A stretch of 64,000 bases of DNA from Cupriavidus basilensis (GTDB lineage Bacteria; Pseudomonadota; Gammaproteobacteria; Burkholderiales; Burkholderiaceae). The notes beneath the pieces were generated by a model, which was not told the origin of the DNA, ran no database searches, and saw only the letters and a list, made by a program, of their open reading frames with translations. Every line of letters starts with the position of its first letter. Positions within the stretch are counted from its first letter, which is position 1. Made by a program: the position numbers and the translations under genes. The stretch lies in the NCBI RefSeq assembly GCF_008801925.2, contig NZ_CP062807.1, forward strand, positions 1 through 64,000. The letters run 5' to 3'. Shown piece after piece: positions 52,391 to 59,400 of this stretch.

Positions 52391-53647
52391 TTAACGTCCC
52401 AGAATGCGATCGATCGTGGTCGCCGCCTGATAGGTTTGTCCAAGCACGCCGAGATAGCGGATGCGTGCCTGGAACAGCGTGCGCTGGGCATCCAGGACGT
52501 CCAGATAATTGAACTTGCCGGCCTCGAAGCCAATGGTCGCCGCGTTGAAGGCTTGCTCGGCGCCTGGCAAGACGGTCTGCTTCAGCGTTTGTGCCGAGGC
52601 GCGCGATACCGACAGCTGGTTCGATGCCATCAGGAGATTTCGGGTCAGGCTGATGCGATTGGCCAGATATTCATCCTGGGCCTTGTCCGCCTGGCGAATG
52701 GCCGAATACAAGTTGCCCTGATTCCGGTCAAAAATCGGCAACGGGATCGCCACACCGATCACCGCCATGTTGCGGTTGGCTTCTGTATCTCGCTTGGCAC
52801 CCAGACTGACTGTCAGATCCGGATACTGGCGGCTGCGCTCAACGCCCACCAATGCCTGGCGGCGGTCAAGTTCAGCGCGGCTTGCGGCCACCAGCGGTGA
52901 GTTTTCCAGCTCCTTCTGAAGGAGTTCAGGCGCCGGCCTGGATGGCAGCGCGTCCAGATTGCCCTGTGCTTCGGCAAACTGCGGCGATGCATTGCCCCAC
53001 AACGCCGTCAACGCCTGACGGGCGGACTGCAGGCTCGCCGTTGCTTCGGCCAATTCAAGTTCGGCGTTGGCCTGTTCGACACGTGCCTTAGTTTCGTCAA
53101 CCGGGGAGATCTTGCCGGCCGCGACGCGGCGTGAAGCGGCTTGCGCGCCCCTCGCAGCGATATCCGCGGAGCCAGTTGCCAGCTTGACGCGTTCCTGTGC
53201 GATCAAGACGGAAAAAAAGCTCTCGATTACCTGCGCCCGAATGTCACCGCGAACGCCAGCCAGCGTTGCCTGCGCCAGTTCGCGCGTCCTTTCCGCGGCA
53301 TTGATACGAGCCGAGCGCTTGCCGCCCAGTTCGATGGGGATATTCATCTGGGCGGTGGATGTACGGGTGGATTTCCGCGTGTCCTCGACCAGCGTCTGGA
53401 GTTCCGGGTTCGGAATAACCCGGGCCTGCATGATCCCACCTTCTGTGGAATCGAGTTCCTTGGCGGCGGCGGACAGGTTGAAATTGCTTCCTGCCGCCAG
53501 CGACAACGCGGCCTCGAGGGTCAACGGTCCCGCCGCTTCCCTTGGGAAGACGGGCACCATGGACGTGCCGGTGTCAGATTGCGCTACGGCAAAGTTTGGG
53601 CTGAGAAATGCTACCGCCAGCCCGAGCGGCAGAAATAGTCTTCGCAT
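52391..53647 (-). CDS. czcC: CzcC, outer-membrane factor
   Basis: A 418-residue TolC-like outer-membrane channel. It has signal peptide MRRLFLPLGLAVAFLSPNFAVA, two long repeated coiled-coil halves (AQVIESFFSVLIAQERVKLATGSADIAARGAQAASRRVAAGKISPVDE and the C-terminal copy with FEAGKFNYLDVLDAQRTLFQARIRYL), both typical of the family. It forms the exit duct for the CzcA/CzcB complex. A 75-bp gap separates it from czcI upstream, with no terminator. Confidence 0.95.
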   Translation of the reverse strand: MRRLFLPLGLAVAFLSPNFAVAQSDTGTSMVPVFPREAAGPLTLEAALSLAAGSNFNLSAAAKELDSTEGGIMQARVIPNPELQTLVEDTRKSTRTSTAQMNIPIELGGKRSARINAAERTRELAQATLAGVRGDIRAQVIESFFSVLIAQERVKLATGSADIAARGAQAASRRVAAGKISPVDETKARVEQANAELELAEATASLQSARQALTALWGNASPQFAEAQGNLDALPSRPAPELLQKELENSPLVAASRAELDRRQALVGVERSRQYPDLTVSLGAKRDTEANRNMAVIGVAIPLPIFDRNQGNLYSAIRQADKAQDEYLANRISLTRNLLMASNQLSVSRASAQTLKQTVLPGAEQAFNAATIGFEAGKFNYLDVLDAQRTLFQARIRYLGVLGQTYQAATTIDRILGR

Positions 53648-53722
53648 CGAATTGCACCAAGGTATGTGACCAGGAGAATTCGGCGAGAGACGAAAGGAGA
53701 AAAAGAGTCGTCGTCTCGCCGA

Positions 53723-54070
53723 TCAAGCGAGACGCTGCCACTGAGGACGGTCGGGAGCCCTGGCATTCAGAGACGAGAACTCGGACGAATGTTGAGTATC
53801 GGTCACTTCTACCCGATTCGCTATCAACACGTCCTGCGTCTGTCCATAGACGAACGGGAGGGAGACCAGATGGCATACCCCGCAGTCTGTATCCACGAAT
53901 GGCTTTTTCTCGGCATCCGTTTTACCTTCCGGCTGCTGATGACGATGCTCGTGGTGCCCAAGGTGCCAAGTGGCCGTGGCTTTCTCGTGCTGACAATAGC
54001 GTGCCGCTGCCGCCCAGGAAAACTGGAACGGCAAAATGAGCAGCACGAAGATCAGAACGAAACGTCGCAT
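53723..54070 (-). CDS. czcI: CzcI, small periplasmic regulatory protein
   Basis: A 115-residue first gene of the czcICBA operon. It has signal peptide MRRFVLIFVLLILPFQFSWA and a mature part with His/Cys features (CQHEKATATWHLGHHEHRHQ and DTDCGVCHLVSLPF). In C. metallidurans CzcI modulates expression of czcCBA. The promoter lies at 54131-54173 and contains GTAAT/TTAAT repeats like those at other genes of this cluster. Confidence 0.88.
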   Translation of the reverse strand: MRRFVLIFVLLILPFQFSWAAAARYCQHEKATATWHLGHHEHRHQQPEGKTDAEKKPFVDTDCGVCHLVSLPFVYGQTQDVLIANRVEVTDTQHSSEFSSLNARAPDRPQWQRLA

Positions 54071-54130
54071 TCCTTGGGAGACTGTGCGGGGGGCTTGGGG
54101 TTGAAGTACTAACGGCTGGGCCGTCGCCGA

Positions 54131-54173
54131 AGTTTACATGAATCCTCGATCACCAGCATTAAGAGCAGATTAC
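54131..54173 (-). promoter_or_regulatory. czcI promoter with 11-bp GTAAT/TTAAT repeats (proposed)
   Basis: On the minus strand GTAAT (5' end 54173) and TTAAT (54162) precede TAAACT (54136-54131) by 37 and 26 bp, one base short of the register seen at the porin, CzcJ-like, czcE and mgtC-like promoters. It would drive czcICBA. Confidence 0.55.
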
Positions 54174-54175
54174 GA

Positions 54176-54352
54176 TTATCGCTTTCGCCTGCTCGTTTTG
54201 GGGTGCCGCTTTCGCCCCTCATCAGTCTTACGCTTGGGGGCGGGCCCATGCTTCCACCGCAAATAGACAGCGAACCCCACATACAGGACGATCAGGCCGA
54301 CCAGCATCACGAGCATGCTCTCGACAACAGAATCGGAGACGTGAGCGTAGTG
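54176..54352 (-). CDS. Small single-helix membrane protein between czcN and czcI
   Basis: A possible 58-residue protein MHYAHVSDSVVESMLVMLVGLIVLYVGFAVYLRWKHG followed by a highly basic tail (PKRKTDEGRKRHPKTSRRKR). One membrane helix at about residues 14-33, with the basic tail expected in the cytoplasm. No clear RBS is seen. It lies 33 bp after the czcN stop on the same strand, so it could be translated from the czcN transcript. Not recognised as a named Czc protein. Confidence 0.4.
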   Translation of the reverse strand, partial: HYAHVSDSVVESMLVMLVGLIVLYVGFAVYLRWKHGPAPKRKTDEGRKRHPKTSRRKR

Positions 54353-54384
54353 CATGGCTGTACGTGTATGCGGAGTTGCCCGCA

Positions 54385-55039
54385 TCAGGCAAGCGTCACG
54401 ACCGCCCGGAGGACGCCGGCGTCATGGAACAAATCAAACGACTCCACGACCACCGACAGGCCGAGAAACCAGACCGAGTCCGCAATATTGCGTTGAAAGG
54501 AAGACACATGGACCGTCCATGTCGACTCCCCCCTATACAGCGACAGACGGGGAAAGAACGCTGGTGTACGGCGTGCGTATTCGGCGAATTCCGGGAAGGC
54601 GGAAGCCAGAAAGCGGTCTTCCGTCCGGATGACAGCCGGGTACATCAGCGCAAATGCGAGCGCCAGGACTGCGGTAACCGCCAGCGACTCGGTCATCGCC
54701 CCTAGTCCGATAATGCCTAGCAAGTTGCAGACATAGAGCGGATGGCGACACAGTGAATATGGACCCGAGGTCACCAAGGTATTGTTCTTGCGCCCGGAAA
54801 TGTACAACGCGCACCAGAGCCGCCCGACCGTGGCCAGGCTCACCCCCAACATCCCCAGCGTCAGCAGCAGCGGCGACACCCAGGTACCGTCCCAGCGAGA
54901 ATGGCCAAAGACCAGACTTGCCAGGACAAACGTTACGACAACACGCCAAACGCCGATGCGGTGGCGTGTCAGGAAATTGTCCAGCGCCCTCGAGAGACCA
55001 GCGGGTTGGGACGGGGAGATTGAATGAAGAATCGGTCAT
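54385..55039 (-). pseudogene. czcN: CzcN-like isoprenylcysteine methyltransferase family protein, frameshifted
   Basis: The leftward frame to 54385 encodes an ICMT-like membrane protein: RALDNFLTRHRIGVWRVVVTFVLASLVFGHSRW, LLLTLGMLGVSLATVGRLWCALYISGRKN, the signature VTSGPYSLCRHPLYVCNLLG and SAFPEFAEYARRTPAFFP. Its start is not in that frame: the ATG at 55039 opens MTDSSFNLPVPTRW in another frame, and a one-base change near 54990 (tctctcgagg) is needed to join them. Together they give about 217 residues, close to normal CzcN. Without correction only an internal ATG at 54879 is available. CzcN is the upstream gene of the czc cluster in pMOL30; its role is not settled. Confidence 0.72.
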
Positions 55040-55159
55040 GCGGTTCGGGGGCTGGAGGAGAATGTCGCGCACTTCGAGTGGACACACTGGCGCGAAAACG
55101 AGCACTAATGGCCGGCATTCTAAGGTTGCCCTTCCGTTGTCAGGCTTTATTGCCGAAAT

Positions 55160-55248
55160 GTAATACGTTGTTAATCTTGCCCCCCGGCCAGCGAATCCGG
55201 TTGTGTCATAGCTCGGCAATCTGACAGTCATCTTCTGCGACATAGACT
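55160..55248 (+). promoter_or_regulatory. CzcR-type promoter of the mgtC-like gene (proposed)
   Basis: GTCAT (55205), GCAAT (55216) and GTCAT (55227) precede TAGACT (55243-55248) by 38, 27 and 16 bp. The block GCAATCTGACAGTCAT differs by one base from GCAATCTGACCGTCAT at the porin promoter. An additional pair, GTAAT (55160) and TTAAT (55171), lies upstream and may serve the divergent czcN. Confidence 0.62.
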
Positions 55249-55288
55249 GTCTTGGCCATTTTCAGGACACACCCAGAGACGCTCCGCA

Positions 55289-55747
55289 ATGAACGACATC
55301 ATCCGCACATTGAGCTCGGAATTCTCCGATCTCGCTAATGCTGCCGAGGCAGTACGTGCCGTCGTTCGAATGACCGTCTCTATCGTTTTGGGGGGCTTGC
55401 TGGGGTACGAGCGGGAGAGCTCGGGAAAATCCGCAGGCGTGCGCACTCACATGCTCGTCGCGCTGGGGGCATGCGTTTTTGTCGTGGTTCCCCTCCAGGC
55501 GGGCGTGCAGCTTGCCGACATGAGCCGCGTGCTTCAGGGTCTCACGTCAGGCATCGGATTCCTTTGTGCAGGGGCGATCCTGAAGCCGGACAATGAGACA
55601 CACGTCAGGGGGCTCACAACTGCCGCGAGCATCTGGATTGCTGCCGCGATCGGCGTGGCCGCCGGCATGGGCCATGCGGTGACGGCCATCGTCGCGACTG
55701 CCTTCGCACTCATCGTGCTCAGAATCCTTCAAATGTCGAAGAAGTAA
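55289..55747 (+). CDS. MgtC/SapB-family membrane protein
   Basis: A 152-residue protein with four or five membrane helices and the MgtC signature: RMTVSIVLGGLLGYERESSGKSAGVRTHMLVALGACVFVV, GIGFLCAGAILKPDNETHVRGLTTAASIWIAAAIG. MgtC proteins act in Mg2+ limitation and inhibit F-ATPase in pathogens; the short form lacks the C-terminal soluble domain. Its promoter matches the czc-associated ones, suggesting induction by metal stress, perhaps to protect Mg homeostasis under Zn/Cd load (inference). It is divergent from czcN. Confidence 0.88.
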   Translation: MNDIIRTLSSEFSDLANAAEAVRAVVRMTVSIVLGGLLGYERESSGKSAGVRTHMLVALGACVFVVVPLQAGVQLADMSRVLQGLTSGIGFLCAGAILKPDNETHVRGLTTAASIWIAAAIGVAAGMGHAVTAIVATAFALIVLRILQMSKK

Positions 55748-55854
55748 GACTCCCACTGCTCCCAAGCCACGTGCAGCGCGAATGCGCCAACTTCAGGTTC
55801 GGCCAGCATTTCCCAAACGTATGAGCGCGCTTAACAATACGCAAACTCCATCGC

Positions 55855-56226
55855 ATGAGAATTTACCTGGATTACAACCTGTTTGCGTACCTTCACGAGG
55901 GCACGAACCCGGCTCTGCAAGCCAAAGTGAGCGCACTGTCCGATCGACATGAGTTTCCTTGCAGCCCGGCGCACATGGAAGAAATTGCCTCGGCGCTCGC
56001 AAGACCTTCGGATACTCCCCCGCTCGATCGGTTAGCGGCCGCTTTCTGCAAAATAGACGATGTTTCTCGAATTAGCCGGAACGTGCAATTGTCTCCGACG
56101 ACGTTAGGCCCGATGGTTACGAAAGAAGGAACAGCCTCTCGAGTGCTTTCTTCGGGTCATGCGGCACTATCGCAAAGAGCCGGTTGTCGAGAAGAACGAC
56201 TGGTATACGCGGGACTCCGTAAAGAA
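55855..56226 (+). pseudogene. PIN-like protein remnant, frameshifted and truncated
   Basis: The start MRIYLDYNLFAYLHEGTNPALQAK and PCSPAHMEEIASALARP resemble PIN-domain-like proteins (an early Asp, then an EE pair). After about 56125 the continuing sequence is in another frame (PLECFLRVMRHYRKEPVVEKNDWYTRDSVKKG), so one indel is present. At 56227 a Tn3-type inverted repeat cuts it off. The open frame continues to 56535 but only through foreign DNA. Confidence 0.5.
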
Positions 56227-56264
56227 GGGGTCACTTCAGAAAACGGAAAATATTGCACGCTAAG
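56227..56264 (+). repeat. 38-bp inverted repeat of a Tn21/Tn501-type Tn3 transposon
   Basis: GGGGTCACTTCAGAAAACGG continuing to ...CACGCTAAG is 38 bp and matches the terminal repeat pattern of the Tn21/Tn501 group (GGGG, CTCAGAAAACGGAAAAT, GCACGCTAAG). The outside end faces left, so the transposon lay to the right. No partner repeat, transposase or resolvase of that group is nearby, and the Tn3 transposase at 21-24 kb belongs to another lineage. Confidence 0.8.
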
Positions 56265-56350
56265 GCATGGAAGAGGACCACTGCTGTCCCCAGGGGCATT
56301 GGCCAGCCGATGGCAAGCAGGTAGAAACCAAAGTCGGGGGACTCCCGTTC

Positions 56351-56527
56351 TCAGAGATCGGCTAGCAGCAGGTAGGCGCGGTCGAGTTGCCGATGAGCTT
56401 CCTGCCGGCGATCCATCGCTTCTAGGGCGAGCAGGAGGTCCTCGGCCAGCTCGAAATCGCTTTCCTGGCATGCCCTTTCGAACACCGCAAAGACCTCTTC
56501 ATACAACGTGCGCCCCGGAACGCCCAT
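56351..56527 (-). CDS. Small hypothetical protein, 58 residues
   Basis: The frame MGVPGRTLYEEVFAVFERACQESDFELAEDLLLALEAMDRRQEAHRQLDRAYLLLADL reads as a compact two-helix protein of the kind often found next to transposons in Gram-negative bacteria, but no function is known. The ATG at 56527 is used; longer starts run into low-quality sequence. It lies just inside the lone Tn3-type end. Confidence 0.5.
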   Translation of the reverse strand: MGVPGRTLYEEVFAVFERACQESDFELAEDLLLALEAMDRRQEAHRQLDRAYLLLADL

Positions 56528-56819
56528 TTGACTAACCTCCGGCGGAAAATCCGATGCTCTCTGCCGACTTGGTCCTGCCACGCCGCAGGGGCTTCTGTCC
56601 CCCATGGTTAATATGGACGTTCCCACGGCAGGGAAGGTCAAGCATTTTTCCGGCCGCGGGCCGACCTATGGTTCGCAAGCCGCCGCGCGAGACGGTTAGT
56701 GCTCGCCCCCTACAGTTCGTCCAGCGACTAGTTACCCGCACCCGGGCGCAGCCGCACCACCAGCATCGCCGCCCACTGGATATGCGGCCAGGCCAGCGAA
56801 TAGACGAATGTCTGGATCA
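56528..56819. other. Transposon remnant DNA without an intact gene
   Basis: About 290 bases. On the minus strand at 56740-56825 a fragment LIQTFVYSLAWPHIQWAAMLVVRLRPGAGN ends in a stop and may be the last part of a truncated gene. No IS ends other than repeat B (56820 on) were seen. Confidence 0.4.
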
Positions 56820-56932
56820 GGGGTCCCCTTGATTTCGCCGCAATTTACCGGGGTAGCCACCCGTAGCAGCCATGCGGGTTCCAGGGTGATGCCCACCCTA
56901 AAACCCTAGTCAAATCAGTCACTTGCTGACTG
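56820..56932. repeat. Repeat B, related to repeat A at 21068
   Basis: AGGGGTCCCCTTGAT...CATGCGGGTT closely parallels repeat A, and both continue to a TAGTCA...CTGACT segment. Here it ends with a perfect hairpin CAGTCA-CTTGC-TGACTG (56916-56932). It precedes the kfrA-integrase pair. Repeats A and B are direct repeats about 35.7 kb apart and enclose the cop-like, glycosylation and czc regions. Confidence 0.5.
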
Positions 56933-57072
56933 GTCCTTTTCCCCTTGGTTTTGGAACGTTGACCGCCCCCGCCGCGCGGCCAAGCGCGCCCTGTGGCTGG
57001 AAGCCATTGTTTCCGCAAGATAACTAGATTTATCCGTCTTTGGTTTTCCCAAGCAACACATAAATGGCTTTT

Positions 57073-57082
57073 CTAACGTTAG
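57073..57082. promoter_or_regulatory. Palindrome upstream of kfrA
   Basis: CTAACGTTAG is a perfect 10-bp palindrome 43 bp before the kfrA start. KfrA proteins are autoregulators, so it is a candidate operator. Confidence 0.4.
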
Positions 57083-57125
57083 GTATGTGCGTAAGATAGG
57101 CTGAAATGCGCCTCCGGAAACTGCC

Positions 57126-58064
57126 ATGCCCCGCCTCGCCGCCACCCCCGACCAGATCCGCGCCACCGTGCTGGCCATGCTCACCGAGGCCGGCGACGCG
57201 GCGCCGCCCACGGCCGCACGCTTTCGCCGCGTGGTGTCGGTGCGCAAGCTGCGTGACCGCCTGGGCGGCGGTGACCCTGCAACGCTGTCGCGTACGCTCA
57301 ACGCGATCGAGGCCGAGGTGGTGCGCTCGGGCCTGGCCGACCTCGCCCTGCCCGAGATTCCGGTCGAGATCGCCGAAGCGATGCGCGCGCTGTGGCAGGC
57401 CGCGGTCGCGGTGCAGCTCGACGACGTGGTGCGCCTGAAGCGCGAGGCGCAAGCCACAGCCGACACCGCCGAGGCCGCCCGCGCCGAGGCCGAACTGCGG
57501 GTCGAGCTGCTGCGGGCCGAACTGAGCGAGGTGCGCGGCCAGCTCGCCGCGCGCGACACCGCGCTGGCCGTAGCGTGCGCCGCCCAGGCGGCGGCGTGCG
57601 CGCGCGCCGATGAGCAAGCCGCACGCCGGGGCGAGCTCGAGGCGGCGCTGGCGACCGCCCAGGAGCGCGCCACGGCGGGCGAGCGCACCCACACCGAGGC
57701 GATCGCCACCACCCAGGCGCGCTACGAGGCGCTGTCGAAGCAGCTCCTGCAGGAAACCGCGCACCAGCGCGACGCGGTGCGGGCCGAGCGCGCGCAACTG
57801 GCCTCCCAACTCAAATTCGCCGAGCGGCGCATCGCCGCGCTGGAAGACGAGCGCGCACGACTCGACGCCGACCTGGCCAGCGAGCGGGCCGCGCGCCAGA
57901 CCGCCGCGGGCGAGGCGAGCGCACTCAAGGCCGTCACCGCCAGCCAGCGCGCCCAGCTCGACGAGCTGCTGCGTGCGACCCTGGCCGCGGCGCCACCAGC
58001 GGCCAAGACGCGCGTGCCCAGATCGACGGGCAAGGCGGCCGCCAAGCGGACCGCCCAGTCATGA
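57126..58064 (+). CDS. kfrA: KfrA-type DNA-binding coiled-coil protein
   Basis: A 312-residue protein with a KfrA_N DNA-binding domain (residues 1-95: TPDQIRATVLAMLTEAG...VRKLRDRLGGGDPATLSRTLNA) and a long Ala/Glu/Arg-rich coiled coil (about 110-285). It ends in a basic tail (KTRVPRSTGKAAAKRTAQS). KfrA-type proteins bind plasmid DNA, form filaments or scaffolds and repress their own promoter. Its stop overlaps the start of an integrase gene by 4 bp (ATGA). This kfrA-plus-recombinase pairing occurs in integrative modules of beta-proteobacteria (from general knowledge), and its GC content is noticeably higher than that of neighbouring genes. Confidence 0.8.
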   Translation: MPRLAATPDQIRATVLAMLTEAGDAAPPTAARFRRVVSVRKLRDRLGGGDPATLSRTLNAIEAEVVRSGLADLALPEIPVEIAEAMRALWQAAVAVQLDDVVRLKREAQATADTAEAARAEAELRVELLRAELSEVRGQLAARDTALAVACAAQAAACARADEQAARRGELEAALATAQERATAGERTHTEAIATTQARYEALSKQLLQETAHQRDAVRAERAQLASQLKFAERRIAALEDERARLDADLASERAARQTAAGEASALKAVTASQRAQLDELLRATLAAAPPAAKTRVPRSTGKAAAKRTAQS

Positions 58065-58831
58065 AGCCGGCCGACTGGATCGATACGGGCGCGGTGCCGC
58101 CGCGCCCACTGCCGGCCACCGTCGCGGCGGCCCTCGCCTACCTGGCGGAGGCACTCGGGCACCCGGTCTACGCGCACTGGACGCTGGCGCGCGTCAAGCG
58201 CCGCTATGGCTCGCTGGCCGACGCCAAGGCCGCGCAGCCGACCGTGCTCAAGCTGCTGCTGGCGCACGATGGGGCAGTCGAATACTGGGAGCGCGGGCGC
58301 CTGCGCACGGTGACGGCGGATCTGGCGCCCCGCCCGGAGACGGTCCTCGCGCGGCTGCTGCACACGCACCGGCGCCGCATCCGGTCCACCGCCGCCTTAG
58401 CGAGCGAAGCAACGGTGCCGACCGCCGCGGAAGCGAGGGGAGCTGTCGCGGCGAACCCGTGGCTGGCCGCTTACGGCCCTGCTGACCACGCGTGGCTCAC
58501 GCGCGCCGGCCGCTTCGCCCAGCCGCACGCGGCGGCCAACACGCTCGGCGCCGCCGACGATGCACAGGCGCTGGCGCTCTTCCTGCGCGACCGAACCGGG
58601 CGCTCGCCCCACACGTTGCGCGCCTATGGCGCCGAACTGCGCCGCCTGATGCGCTGGTGCGGCGCGCACGAGCTTGGGCCGCTCTCGGACCTCACGCGCC
58701 AGCGGTTGCTCGGCTACCGGCACGCGCTGCAGCACGGGGAGACCGGCAGGGAGGACGCCGCGCCGCCCTTGTCAGAAGCGACCCGCACGCGCGCGCTGGC
58801 GGTGGTGGCAAGCCTCTACGGCTACTGGTAG
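58061..58831 (+). pseudogene. Tyrosine recombinase truncated before the catalytic domain
   Basis: A 256-residue frame coupled to kfrA (ATGA). The N-terminal part has a conserved domain (PRPLPATVAAALAYLAEALGHPVYAHWTLARVKRRYGSLAD), and residues 160-256 a SAM-like core-binding domain (ALALFLRDRTGRSPHTLRAYGAELRRLMRW...LAVVASLYGYW). The stop comes exactly where the normal protein continues into the catalytic domain, and no catalytic Arg/His/Tyr is present downstream. It is either a deletion relic or a truncated accessory protein. Confidence 0.75.
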
Positions 58832-59350
58832 GCTATTTCTGCCCATCCCCCGAAAAGTGCAAATCTTCCGCCAGCCCCTGACCAGGCAAGGGCTGGCAGG
58901 GTGCGACTTGACCTGATAACGGCCCGAGCGCCCTGTAAGTTGCGCTCGGGGATTATGCCGGGGGATGTCAGATCGTGCGGGGGGCAGAAGCTGCAACCTT
59001 GGTCGTGCCAGTAGTGCCAGTCAGAGACGGCAAGGTGCGTGCTCTGGTCGGCGCGGACGGGAACAAGCTGGGCAAGGGGCACGACGAGTTCACGCTGGTT
59101 GTAAAGTGCGTGCACGAAGATGGCAACGCGGCACAACTGATCATGCGCGAGTCTGAAGACGGAGACTCTGTCACCTGAGCGCAGCGGGGAGGCCACCATC
59201 GCCTGACGTACCCGCGCTTCGAATGGAAAGCTCAGACTGTCCTCGAGATGGCAGTACCACGCCATCGCGCATTCTTCTTCGGTGTACGCGGTCGACCACG
59301 ATCTCCATCGAGATGCGCTGTTCGTGTTGGTTGTCGCCCGTTTTTGCCAT
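58822..59350 (-). pseudogene. CcbP-like (calcium-binding family) gene with a frameshift
   Basis: The ATG at 59350 opens MAKTGDNQHEQRISMEIVVD. After a one-base frame change near 59290 the sequence continues AYTEEECAMAWYCHLEDSLSFPFEARVR...RELVVPLAQLVPVRADQSTHLAVSDWHYWHDQG, the pattern of the CcbP family (PF11535) with its conserved WY-YLED and DWHYW blocks. The family normally ends soon after DWHYW; here the frame runs on through unrelated sequence to 58822. It is either mutated or has lost its true end. It is tandem with the helicase on the same strand. Confidence 0.6.
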
Positions 59351-59400
59351 TGGGGTTCGTGCTGGTCAGACCTCGACTATGCGTCGCGGCAAGGCCATTT

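Noticed and set aside
55855..56535. A complete 226-residue PIN-type toxin
   Set aside because: Only the first 95 residues look authentic; then a frameshift and a Tn3-type end follow, and no antitoxin gene is adjacent.
56915..57809. Long frames on the minus strand opposite kfrA
   Set aside because: Low-complexity Ser/Ala/Arg sequence mirrors the kfrA coiled coil and is not a protein pattern.
57610..58485. A 291-codon frame overlapping kfrA and the integrase
   Set aside because: Ser/Arg/Pro-rich shadow frame in very GC-rich coding DNA; the kfrA frame has a clear domain and coiled coil.
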